A stretch of DNA of 44,600 bases from Janibacter corallicola NBRC 107790 (lineage in GTDB: Bacteria > Actinomycetota > Actinomycetes > Actinomycetales > Dermatophilaceae). Both the position numbers and the translations under genes were made by a program. The stretch is taken from contig NZ_BCSR01000025.1 of NCBI RefSeq assembly GCF_001570965.1, forward strand, positions 1-44,600. Direction: 5' to 3'. Positions 8,444-15,025 of this stretch are shown in pieces. The stretch's first letter is position 1. Each line of letters opens with the position of its first letter. The notes beneath the pieces are model-generated. The model was not told the origin of the DNA. It made no database searches and saw only the letters and a program-made list of their open reading frames with translations.

Positions 8444-9310
8444 GTGATCGAGGAACTCGCCCGGATGCTCTCCGACGGGCCGGCGCTGGTGCTGACCGGC
8501 GCCGGGATCTCCACGGACTCCGGCATCCCCGACTACCGGGGGCCCGACGGAACCCGCAAGGTCACGCCGATGCACCTCTCGGAGTTCGTCGCCTCCAGCG
8601 GGGCACGGCAGCGGTACTGGGCGCGCAGCTTCGTGGGCTGGCGCCGCTTCCACGCCGCACGCCCCAACGAGGCGCACCACCTCGTGACCCGGCTGCAGGA
8701 GTGCGGCGCCGTCGGGCCGGTGATCACCCAGAACGTCGACGGGCTGCACCAGGCCGCCGGCACCCGGGACGTGATCGAGCTGCACGGGAGTCTGGTTGAC
8801 GTCGTCTGCCTCACCTGCGAGGCGCGGGTGGACCGTCCCAGCCTGGATGCCCGGATGGCTGCGGAGAATCCCGGCTTCGACGCCGAGAGCGATGAGATCC
8901 GGCCCGACGGTGACGTGCGGCTCGACCAGGTGGACGTCGAGCGCTTCGTCGCCCCGGTGTGCACGTCCTGCGGCGCGGACACCCTCAAGCCGGACGTCGT
9001 CTTCTTCGGGGGAGCGGTGGCCAAGCCGCTCGTGCGCCGCTGCTTCGACCTCGTCGACGCCGCCCCGAGCCTGCTCGTGCTCGGGTCCTCGCTGCAGGTC
9101 ATGTCGGGGCTGCGCTTCGTGCGGCACGCGGCCAAGCGGGGCATCCCGATCGGTCTGGTCACCCGTGGCCCCAGCCGGGGCGATGACCTGATCACCCACC
9201 GCGTCGACGGGGAGCTGGCGCCCTCCCTTCGCTCCCTCGTGGACTGCCTCAGCCCAGGGCCGCGCGTACCGTCCGCGGCTCTGGATTCGTGTGGGCCACG
9301 CCGGCGATGA
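8444..9310 (+). CDS. NAD-dependent protein deacylase, SIRT4-like (class II) sirtuin
   Basis: Sir2 family protein of 288 residues from the preferred GTG. NAD-binding motif TGAGIST with SGIPDYRG, then TQNVDGLHQAAGT and catalytic His in VIELHGSLVDVVC. Two zinc cysteine pairs, CLTC and CTSC, are separated by an insertion of about 45 residues containing ENPGFDAESDEIRPDGDV. This spacing is typical of class II (SIRT4-type) rather than CobB-type sirtuins, so lipoamidase or acyl-group removal is as likely as deacetylation. The Rossmann-fold GSSLQV motif follows. An ATG at 8417 would add nine residues but lies upstream of the likely promoter. The 3' end overlaps the convergent glutaredoxin-like gene by 62 nt. 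Confidence 0.92.
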   Translation: MIEELARMLSDGPALVLTGAGISTDSGIPDYRGPDGTRKVTPMHLSEFVASSGARQRYWARSFVGWRRFHAARPNEAHHLVTRLQECGAVGPVITQNVDGLHQAAGTRDVIELHGSLVDVVCLTCEARVDRPSLDARMAAENPGFDAESDEIRPDGDVRLDQVDVERFVAPVCTSCGADTLKPDVVFFGGAVAKPLVRRCFDLVDAAPSLLVLGSSLQVMSGLRFVRHAAKRGIPIGLVTRGPSRGDDLITHRVDGELAPSLRSLVDCLSPGPRVPSAALDSCGPRRR

Positions 9311-9671
9311 CGACCGTGGGGACGGTCTCGTCGCCGTCGTTGACCGAGCGCACGAACGCCGCCGCCTCCGTGTCCGCCCAGATGTTGACCCAGGCCGCCG
9401 TCCGCCCGCGGCTCCCCAGCGCGGCCCGCAGCCGGGCGCAGTACAGGCACCCCGGGCGCCAGTAGATGACCACGGGGTGCTCGAGCGGCTCGGTCGTGAC
9501 GGATGCGTGGGTCGCGTCGCTGCCGTGGCGGGGTGAGAACCACCAGGCCAGGACGAGGGCGAGCAGACCCAGCAGCAGGCTGCTCACGTCGCCGGTGTAG
9601 CCGATCCACAGCAGGATGGCGGCGGCCGGGAGAAGCAGGATCGTCGGGAGCCAGCCCAACGCGCCTCTCAT
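9249..9671 (-). CDS. Membrane-anchored glutaredoxin/mycoredoxin-like protein
   Basis: Protein of 140 residues. Two hydrophobic helices at about 8-25 and 29-45 are followed by a thioredoxin-fold domain. The redox site is Cys75-Leu-Tyr-Cys78 in YWRPGCLYC, and the cis-proline motif TVPTVV lies near residue 116, as in mycoredoxin Mrx1-like glutaredoxins that use mycothiol in actinobacteria. The helices suggest a domain tethered to the membrane; the short loop and the position of the domain favour a cytoplasmic face but do not prove it. It starts 8 nt after the lexA stop, so it probably shares the lexA transcript and SOS control. The 3' end overlaps the sirtuin gene. Target disulfides are unknown. 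Confidence 0.82.
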   Translation of the reverse strand: MRGALGWLPTILLLPAAAILLWIGYTGDVSSLLLGLLALVLAWWFSPRHGSDATHASVTTEPLEHPVVIYWRPGCLYCARLRAALGSRGRTAAWVNIWADTEAAAFVRSVNDGDETVPTVVIAGVAHTNPEPRTVRAALG

Positions 9672-9679
9672 CGCCCGTC

Positions 9680-10420
9680 TCAGACCTGCCGCAGGACGGC
9701 GGTGACTTTGCCGAGGATCGTCGCGTGGTCGCCGTCGATGGGGTCGAAGGCCGGGTTGTGGGGGAGCAGCCAGGTGTGTCCGCCGGTCTGCTTGAAGGTC
9801 TTCACGGTCGCCTCGTCGTCCAGCAGCGCCGCGACGATGTCGCCGTTGTCGGCGGTCGGCTGCTGGCGCACGACGACCCAGTCCCCGTCGCAGATGGCCG
9901 CGTCGATCATCGAGTCACCGACGACCTTGAGCAGGAAGAGGGCGCCCTCGCCGACGACCTGCCGGGGCAGCGGGAAGACCTCCTCGACGCTCTCCTCGGC
10001 GGTGATCGGCACGCCGGCCGCGATCTGGCCGAGGACCGGTACGTAGCTGGCCTCGGGCCGCAGGTCGCCGGAGGCCGTCGGGTCCACCTCCTCGTCACCC
10101 ACAGAGGCACCGCCGCGGAGGGAGTCGATGTCCGCCGTGGCGGCGTCCGGGCTGTCGGGGGAGACGACCTCGATCGCGCGGGGGCGGTTCGGGTCGCGGC
10201 GCAGGTAGCCCTTGCGCTCGAGCGAGGAGAGCTGGTGGGCGACCGAGCTGGGACTCGTCAGGCCGACGGCGCTGCCGATCTCGCGCAGGCTCGGCGGGTA
10301 GCCCCGCGTGGCCACGGCGCTGCGGATGACCTCCAGGACGCGGCGCTGCCGTTCGGTGAGGCCGTCCCCGGAGTCGCGCTCGGGGAGCCGGTGGATGTTG
10401 TCGCTGTCCGTGTCGCTCAT
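9680..10420 (-). CDS. lexA: LexA repressor
   Basis: SOS-response repressor and self-cleaving serine peptidase, 246 residues. N-terminal winged helix DNA-binding domain (about 20-85; [44 protein letters not shown]). An acidic linker of about 35 residues follows. The cleavage site is Ala135-Gly136 ([11 protein letters not shown]), and the catalytic dyad is Ser170 (VVGDSMID) and Lys207 (ATVKTF). The ATG at 10420 follows GAAGGG and matches the actinobacterial N-terminus; an in-frame extension upstream runs into the promoter and operator. Expression is expected to be autorepressed: a LexA box overlaps its -35 element. Cotranscription with the glutaredoxin-like gene is likely. Confidence 0.96.
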   Translation of the reverse strand: MSDTDSDNIHRLPERDSGDGLTERQRRVLEVIRSAVATRGYPPSLREIGSAVGLTSPSSVAHQLSSLERKGYLRRDPNRPRAIEVVSPDSPDAATADIDSLRGGASVGDEEVDPTASGDLRPEASYVPVLGQIAAGVPITAEESVEEVFPLPRQVVGEGALFLLKVVGDSMIDAAICDGDWVVVRQQPTADNGDIVAALLDDEATVKTFKQTGGHTWLLPHNPAFDPIDGDHATILGKVTAVLRQV

Positions 10421-10523
10421 CTCGACCCTTCGTTCCCACGTCGTCAGGGGACCTGCGCCGGCCCCCGACCCGGTGGTCGGGGTGCGTTGTCGGTGGTCCC
10501 TGATCGACTTATCGGTGACACCG

Positions 10524-10552
10524 AGATTAAGGGCATCGAACGAACATTTCAA
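10524..10552 (-). promoter_or_regulatory. lexA promoter (-35 TTGAAA, -10 TAATCT)
   Basis: On the minus strand TTGAAA (10547-10552) and TAATCT (10524-10529) are separated by exactly 17 bp, a near-consensus housekeeping promoter. The first LexA box (10549-10564) overlaps the -35 hexamer, which explains autorepression. Predicted 5' leader is about 95 nt. Confidence 0.7.
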
Positions 10553-10564
10553 ACACCTGTTCGA
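10549..10564. promoter_or_regulatory. LexA operator (SOS box) 1
   Basis: TCAAAC-ACCT-GTTCGA matches the palindrome TCGAAC-N4-GTTCGA at 11 of 12 positions and overlaps the lexA -35 element. Confidence 0.75.
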
Positions 10565-10572
10565 GGAAGTTG

Positions 10573-10602
10573 TTGATTTTGTTCGAACGCCCGTGCTAGA
10601 CA
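10573..10602 (+). promoter_or_regulatory. Possible promoter of the SOS LysM gene
   Basis: TTGATT (10573-10578), 18-bp spacer, TAGACA (10597-10602). The hexamers are only moderate matches. Two abutting LexA boxes begin at the next base and would cover the transcription start. Confidence 0.4.
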
Positions 10603-10618
10603 TCGTACAGACGTTCTA
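10603..10618. promoter_or_regulatory. LexA operator (SOS box) 2
   Basis: TCGTAC-AGAC-GTTCTA matches the SOS palindrome at 10 of 12 positions. It abuts box 3 with no spacer. Confidence 0.6.
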
Positions 10619-10634
10619 TCGAACACGGGTTCGA
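10619..10634. promoter_or_regulatory. LexA operator (SOS box) 3, perfect palindrome
   Basis: TCGAAC-ACGG-GTTCGA is a 12/12 match to the actinobacterial SOS box and lies 24 nt before the LysM gene start. Confidence 0.88.
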
Positions 10635-10658
10635 GGGACCGCCACGAGGAGGATCACC

Positions 10659-11054
10659 ATGACTGCACTGACCGCCATCCCGGGTCACGTCGCCACCCCC
10701 TGGGGGCCGCGGCGCCCTGCGCCGCGCCGGTCGCGGCATCTCGTCTCCGTGCCGACCGGGCCGGACGTGGCCGCCCGCCCCGCCTCGCGCGTCCGGCTGA
10801 CCCGTCGCGGGCGCCTGGCCATCACGACCTCGACCGCGCTGGCCGCGGGCGTGGTCGGTGCCTCGCTGGCCTTCGCCGGGGGAGGGTCGGGCCAGCAGGT
10901 CACCGTCGAGCCCGGTCAGACCCTCGGCCAGATCGCCGAGGCGGAGATGTCCGGCGTGCCCACGCACGAGGCCGTGAACCGGATCCAGCTGGCCAACGAC
11001 CTGCCGTCCGCCCACGTGCACGCCGGCCAGGAGCTGCTCGTCCCGGCCTCCTGA
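10659..11054 (+). CDS. LysM domain membrane protein, likely SOS-induced cell-division inhibitor
   Basis: Protein of 131 residues. A basic Pro/Arg-rich cytoplasmic N-terminus (1-52) is followed by one membrane segment (about 54-75, LAITTSTALAAGVVGASLAFA) and an extracytoplasmic LysM-like domain (about 80-131; VTVEPGQTLGQIAE, NDLPSAHVHAGQELLVP). Size, topology and location opposite lexA match the YneA/DivS/Rv2719c type of SOS proteins that delay division after DNA damage. Sequence similarity among these is low, so the role is inferred from architecture and context. AGGAGG 6 nt upstream fixes the ATG at 10659. A perfect SOS box plus a second abutting box precede it. A 9-bp perfect hairpin follows the stop. 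Confidence 0.83.
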   Translation: MTALTAIPGHVATPWGPRRPAPRRSRHLVSVPTGPDVAARPASRVRLTRRGRLAITTSTALAAGVVGASLAFAGGGSGQQVTVEPGQTLGQIAEAEMSGVPTHEAVNRIQLANDLPSAHVHAGQELLVPAS

Positions 11055-11070
11055 GAGCGCCCCACCAGTC

Positions 11071-11098
11071 CTCCCGGGCTACCGACCCGGCCCGGGAG
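11071..11098 (+). terminator. Terminator-like hairpin after the LysM gene
   Basis: CTCCCGGGC and GCCCGGGAG form a perfect 9-bp stem around a 10-nt loop, 17 nt after the stop. No T-run follows, which is common for actinobacterial terminators. Confidence 0.5.
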
Positions 11099-11113
11099 CC
11101 GTCGGCCGCCCCG

Positions 11114-11129
11114 CCACTAGATGTGGTGT
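11114..11129. promoter_or_regulatory. NrdR-box-like site, distal
   Basis: CCACTAGATGTGGTGT fits the core of the NrdR consensus (CwAtATaTwG with GTGT at the right end). Its first 11 bases are the exact inverted repeat of 11299-11309. Confidence 0.5.
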
Positions 11130-11262
11130 GGGTGGCCGACGTGCGTTCGCCCATGATGTGTTCGAGTCGGTCGGGAGGGCGTGTCGCCGGGTGTGTCGGG
11201 GTGCGTGTCGGTGCGCTGACCTGCGCAAACGTCCCCACGCGAAACTCCATCGTCGCCCCGGC

Positions 11263-11291
11263 TTGCGTCACGGCCGACAGAGGCGTCTAAT
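11263..11291 (+). promoter_or_regulatory. nrdR-nrdJ promoter (-35 TTGCGT, -10 TCTAAT)
   Basis: TTGCGT (11263-11268) and TCTAAT (11286-11291) are separated by 17 bp. The expected start near 11298 lies inside the proximal NrdR box. The leader to nrdR would be about 130 nt. Confidence 0.55.
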
Positions 11292-11293
11292 GG

Positions 11294-11309
11294 TCCCTAC
11301 ATCTAGTGG
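11294..11309. promoter_or_regulatory. NrdR-box-like site, proximal
   Basis: TCCCTACATCTAGTGG carries the core CTACATCTAG of the NrdR consensus and overlaps the predicted transcription start, a position suited to repression. Confidence 0.6.
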
Positions 11310-11426
11310 TTACACCGATGTCGTTCGTCCACATATTGTGCACAGGGCGAGGTCGGTTCTCCACAGGCGGAGGCGGGTTGTCCCCCCTTCGTCCACCGAA
11401 GCGTCCACAGCCGAAGGGAGAGGCCA

Positions 11427-11894
11427 GTGCACTGCCCGTTCTGCCGGCACACCGACTCCCGGGTCATCGACAGCCGCACCACCGAGGACGGCAGCGCCAT
11501 CCGGCGTCGCCGCCAGTGCCCGTCGTGCGAGCGACGCTTCACCACCCTGGAGAGCGCGAGCCTGTCGGTGATGAAGCGCTCCGGCGTGACCGAGCCCTTC
11601 AGCCGGGCCAAGGTCCTCGTCGGGGTGCGCAAGGCCTGCCAGGGTCGCCCGGTCACCGAGGACCAGCTGGCGCTGCTCGCCCAGCGGGTGGAGGAGACCA
11701 TCCGGGCCCTGGGCACCGCGGAGATCGACGCCCACGAGGTGGGGATGGCCGTCCTGCCGCCGCTGCGTGAGCTCGACGAGGTCGCCTACCTCCGTTTCGC
11801 GAGCGTCTACCAGTCCTTCGACTCGCTCGCCGACTTCGAGGCCGCGATCGCCCTGCTGCGCGCCGAGCAGGCCGCGGGCGCGGAGAGTCCCTAG
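11427..11894 (+). CDS. nrdR: Transcriptional repressor NrdR
   Basis: Regulator of ribonucleotide reductase genes, 155 residues. N-terminal zinc ribbon with Cys3, Cys6, Cys31 and Cys34 (MHCPFC...QCPSC), which binds DNA. An ATP-cone domain (about 49-139; [24 protein letters not shown]) senses (d)ATP. The GTG start gives the invariant MHCPFC N-terminus and follows GGGAGAGG. It precedes the class II reductase gene by 99 nt, the usual actinobacterial pairing, and is probably cotranscribed with it and autoregulated through the box at 11294-11309. The ATP-cone sits in this regulator as usual. Confidence 0.97.
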   Translation: MHCPFCRHTDSRVIDSRTTEDGSAIRRRRQCPSCERRFTTLESASLSVMKRSGVTEPFSRAKVLVGVRKACQGRPVTEDQLALLAQRVEETIRALGTAEIDAHEVGMAVLPPLRELDEVAYLRFASVYQSFDSLADFEAAIALLRAEQAAGAESP

Positions 11895-11993
11895 ACACCC
11901 CACGGGTACCGGCACGAGAGGGCTGTCGGTGCCCGCTGACAGCATCAACAACCAGATCGTCACGAGCACGGACCGAAATCGAGGAGAGGCAGC

Positions 11994-14867
11994 ATGACCG
12001 AGACCGCCGGCAAGCCCAGCACCCGCCGCGGGACCCGCAAGAAGGGTCTGAAGATCGAGCGCATCCACACCACGGAGGGTGTGCACCCCTATGACGAGGT
12101 GACCTGGGAGAAGCGGGACGTCGTCCAGCAGAACTGGCGCACCGGCGAGACGATCTTCGAGCAGCGGGGCGTCGAGTTCCCCGACTTCTGGTCCCTGAAC
12201 GCCTCGACGATCGTGACGACCAAGTACTTCCGCGGGGCCGTCGGCTCGCCGGAGCGCGAGGCCGGCCTGAAGCAGCTCATCGACCGCGTCGTGCTGACCT
12301 ACGTCAAGGCCGGCAAGGACAACGGCTACTTCGCCACCGACACCGACGCCGAGATCTTCGAGCACGAGCTGACCTACGCGCTGCTGCACCAGATCTTCAG
12401 CTTCAACTCCCCGGTCTGGTTCAACGTCGGCACGAAGAGCCCGCAGCAGGTCAGCGCCTGCTTCATCCTCTCCGTCGACGACTCCATGGACTCGATCCTG
12501 AACTGGTACAAGGATGAGGGCTTCATCTTCAAGGGCGGCTCCGGCGCCGGCCTGAACCTCTCCCGGATCCGTTCCTCCAAGGAGCTGCTCTCCTCCGGTG
12601 GCACGGCCTCCGGCCCGGTCTCCTTCATGCGCGGTGCGGACGCCTCCGCGGGCACGATCAAGTCCGGCGGCGCGACCCGCCGCGCGGCCAAGATGGTCGT
12701 CCTGGACGTCGACCACCCGGACATCGAGGAGTTCGTCGAGACCAAGTCGCGCGAGGAGGACAAGATCCGCGCGCTGCGTGACGCCGGCTTCGACATGGAC
12801 CTCGGCGGCGCCGACATCCACTCGGTGCAGTACCAGAACGCGAACAACTCGGTGCGTGTCACGGACGAGTTCATGCAGGCGGTCGCCGACGGGACCGACT
12901 TCGGGCTCACCTCGCGGATGGACGGCTCGGTCATCGAGGACGTCGACGCCCGCGAGCTCATGGGCAAGATCGCCAAGGCCGCGTGGGAGTGCGCCGACCC
13001 GGGTCTGCAGTACGACGACACCATCAACGACTGGCACACCAACCCCGAGACCGGCCGGATCACCGCGTCCAACCCGTGCAGCGAGTACATGTCCCTGGAC
13101 AACTCCTCCTGCAACCTGGCCTCGCTGAACCTGCTGAAGTTCCTGAACGACGACGACACCTTCGACGCCGAGCGCTTCCAGAAGGTCGCCGAGCTGGTCA
13201 TCACCGCGATGGACATCTCGATCTGCTTCGCGGACTTCCCGACCGAGGCGATCGGCCAGACCACGGTCGACTACCGCCAGCTGGGCATCGGGTACGCCAA
13301 CCTCGGCGCGCTGCTCATGGCGACCGGCCACGGCTACGACTCCGACGGTGGCCGCGCGCTGGCCGGGTCGATCACCTCGCTGCTGACCGCCGCGTCCTAC
13401 AAGCGCTCCGCCGAGATCGCCGGCATCGTCGGCCCGTACAACGGCTACGCCCGCAATGCGGAGGCCCACAACCGGGTCATGCGCAAGCACCAGGCCGCCA
13501 ACGACCAGATCCGCACCATGCACACCATGGACAAGGACGTGCAGAGCCAGGCGACGAAGGCCTGGGACGCGGTCATCAAGACGGGCGAGAGGAACGGCTT
13601 CCGCAATGCGCAGGCCTCCGTGCTCGCCCCGACCGGGACCATCGGCTTCATGATGGACTGCGACACCACGGGCATCGAGCCGGACTTCTCCCTGGTGAAG
13701 TTCAAGAAGCTCGTCGGTGGCGGGTCGATGCAGATCGTCAACCGCACCATCCCGCGGGCGCTGAAGCTCCTCGGCTACACCGAGGAGACCATCGAGGCGA
13801 TCGTGGAGTTCATCGCCGACAAGGGCCACGTCATCGACGCGCCGGGCCTGAAGCCGGAGCACTACGAGGTCTTCGACACCGCGATGGGCGAGCGGGCCAT
13901 CGCCCCGATGGGCCACGTGCGGATGATGGCCGCCGTGCAGCCCTTCCTCTCGGGGGCGATCAGCAAGACGGTCAACCTGCCGGAGAGCGCCACGGTCGAG
14001 GAGATCGAGGACGTCTACATGCAGGGCTGGAAGCTCGGCCTGAAGGCGCTCGCGGTCTACCGCGACAACTGCAAGGTCGGCCAGCCGCTCTCCGACGGCG
14101 GGTCCACGGCGAAGGGGGCCAAGGCCGAGGCAGAGGCCGAGACGGTGGTCGAGTACCGGCCGCTGCGTCGCCGCCTGCCGAAGCGCCGGACCTCGCAGAC
14201 GACGAGCTTCGCCGTCGGTGGGGCCGAGGGGTACCTGACCGCCGGCACCTACGACGACGGTGAGCTCGGCGAGATCTTCCTGAAGTTCGGCAAGCAGGGC
14301 TCGACCCTGGCCGGTCTGATGGACGCCTTCTCCATCGCGATCTCGATCGCGCTGCAGCACGGCGTGCCGCTGGAGACCTACGTCGAGAAGTTCACCAACC
14401 TGCGCTTCGAGCCGGCCGGCATGACCGACGACCCGGACGTGCGGATGGCGCAGTCGATCATGGACTACGTCTTCCGTCGCCTGGCGCTGGACTACCTGGA
14501 CTTCGACACCCGGTCCTTCATGGGGATCCACACCGCCGAGGAGCGGGCCCGTCAGCTCGAGACCGGCTCGTACGCACCGTCGTCCTCCGAGGACGACGAG
14601 GACTACGACGACGAGTCCTACAGCCAGACGGTGGCGACCACGGAGGCCAAGCCGGCGGCCAAGGAGATCGCGATCGACCACTCCGGCACGGGCAGCGCCT
14701 CCGCTCGAGAGGCCGACACCACGATCCACTCCTCGGCCGAGCTCATGGAGAAGTTCCAGGGCAAGGCCTCGGACGCCCCGATGTGCATGACCTGCGGGAC
14801 CAAGATGCGCCCCGCCGGCTCCTGCTACGTCTGCGAGGGCTGCGGCTCGACCAGCGGTTGCAGCTGA
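11994..14867 (+). CDS. nrdJ: Adenosylcobalamin-dependent (class II) ribonucleoside-diphosphate reductase
   Basis: Converts ribonucleotides to deoxyribonucleotides without needing oxygen, using vitamin B12. 957 residues, usual for the long actinobacterial NrdJ. Active-site elements: Cys156 in VSACFIL, the radical-site region NPCSEYM (Asn360, Cys362) with DNSSCNLASLNL (Cys373), and ASVLAPTGTIGFMMDCDTTG in the substrate loop. After the barrel come a linker of Glu/Ala-rich repeats, a conserved domain (TSFAVGGAEGYLTAG...) and an acidic low-complexity stretch (SSSEDDEDYDDESY, about residue 865). A Cys-rich tail (CMTCGTKM, CYVCEGCG) probably relays electrons or binds zinc. GAGGAGAGG precedes the ATG. 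A strong hairpin follows the stop. Confidence 0.97.
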   Translation: MTETAGKPSTRRGTRKKGLKIERIHTTEGVHPYDEVTWEKRDVVQQNWRTGETIFEQRGVEFPDFWSLNASTIVTTKYFRGAVGSPEREAGLKQLIDRVVLTYVKAGKDNGYFATDTDAEIFEHELTYALLHQIFSFNSPVWFNVGTKSPQQVSACFILSVDDSMDSILNWYKDEGFIFKGGSGAGLNLSRIRSSKELLSSGGTASGPVSFMRGADASAGTIKSGGATRRAAKMVVLDVDHPDIEEFVETKSREEDKIRALRDAGFDMDLGGADIHSVQYQNANNSVRVTDEFMQAVADGTDFGLTSRMDGSVIEDVDARELMGKIAKAAWECADPGLQYDDTINDWHTNPETGRITASNPCSEYMSLDNSSCNLASLNLLKFLNDDDTFDAERFQKVAELVITAMDISICFADFPTEAIGQTTVDYRQLGIGYANLGALLMATGHGYDSDGGRALAGSITSLLTAASYKRSAEIAGIVGPYNGYARNAEAHNRVMRKHQAANDQIRTMHTMDKDVQSQATKAWDAVIKTGERNGFRNAQASVLAPTGTIGFMMDCDTTGIEPDFSLVKFKKLVGGGSMQIVNRTIPRALKLLGYTEETIEAIVEFIADKGHVIDAPGLKPEHYEVFDTAMGERAIAPMGHVRMMAAVQPFLSGAISKTVNLPESATVEEIEDVYMQGWKLGLKALAVYRDNCKVGQPLSDGGSTAKGAKAEAEAETVVEYRPLRRRLPKRRTSQTTSFAVGGAEGYLTAGTYDDGELGEIFLKFGKQGSTLAGLMDAFSIAISIALQHGVPLETYVEKFTNLRFEPAGMTDDPDVRMAQSIMDYVFRRLALDYLDFDTRSFMGIHTAEERARQLETGSYAPSSSEDDEDYDDESYSQTVATTEAKPAAKEIAIDHSGTGSASAREADTTIHSSAELMEKFQGKASDAPMCMTCGTKMRPAGSCYVCEGCGSTSGCS

Positions 14868-14884
14868 CCCGCAGCAACGAGTAG

Positions 14885-14923
14885 CGAAGGGGACCAGCCG
14901 GGCGATCCGGCTGGCCCCCTTCG
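14885..14923 (+). terminator. Strong hairpin terminator after nrdJ
   Basis: Two arms of 17 bases (CGAAGGGG-A-CCAGCCGG and CCGGCTGG-C-CCCCTTCG) pair with one mismatch around a 5-nt loop, 18 nt after the nrdJ stop. No long T-run follows. It marks the left edge of the lower-GC island. Confidence 0.75.
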
Positions 14924-14992
14924 TCTCGTGCTCCTTCTGCCGCCTTTTGCTCTTCTCGATCCCTGATCCACCGCGATGTCGGTGGGCGCGGA

Positions 14993-14998
14993 TAAGGT
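14993..14998 (+). promoter_or_regulatory. Possible -10 element of the PD-(D/E)XK-like gene
   Basis: TAAGGT lies 27 nt before the ATG at 15026. No convincing -35 partner was found. Confidence 0.35.
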
Positions 14999-15025
14999 CA
15001 CACTCACGAGGAAGAGGGAGGGGCT

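Larger units (their letters stand above)
11055..11426. other. Intergenic region between the LysM gene and nrdR
   Basis: This 372-bp stretch holds a hairpin, two NrdR-box-like sites about 180 bp apart and a promoter directed at nrdR. A minus-strand open frame here (10900-11271) has no family resemblance or ribosome-binding site and is not called. The stretch 11130-11262 shows nothing recognisable, and no cobalamin riboswitch fold was recognised. Confidence 0.6.

Noticed and set aside
10536-10551. Fourth LexA box beginning TCGAAC near lexA
   Set aside because: The right half (ATTTCA) has three mismatches.
10900-11271. Minus-strand open frame between the LysM gene and nrdR
   Set aside because: No ribosome-binding site or family resemblance, and it overlaps the LysM gene and the NrdR-like box.
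11310-14729. Long open frame on the minus strand opposite nrdJ
   Set aside because: Mirror frame caused by high third-position GC in nrdJ; its Val/Gly/Asp/Arg-rich translation matches no family.
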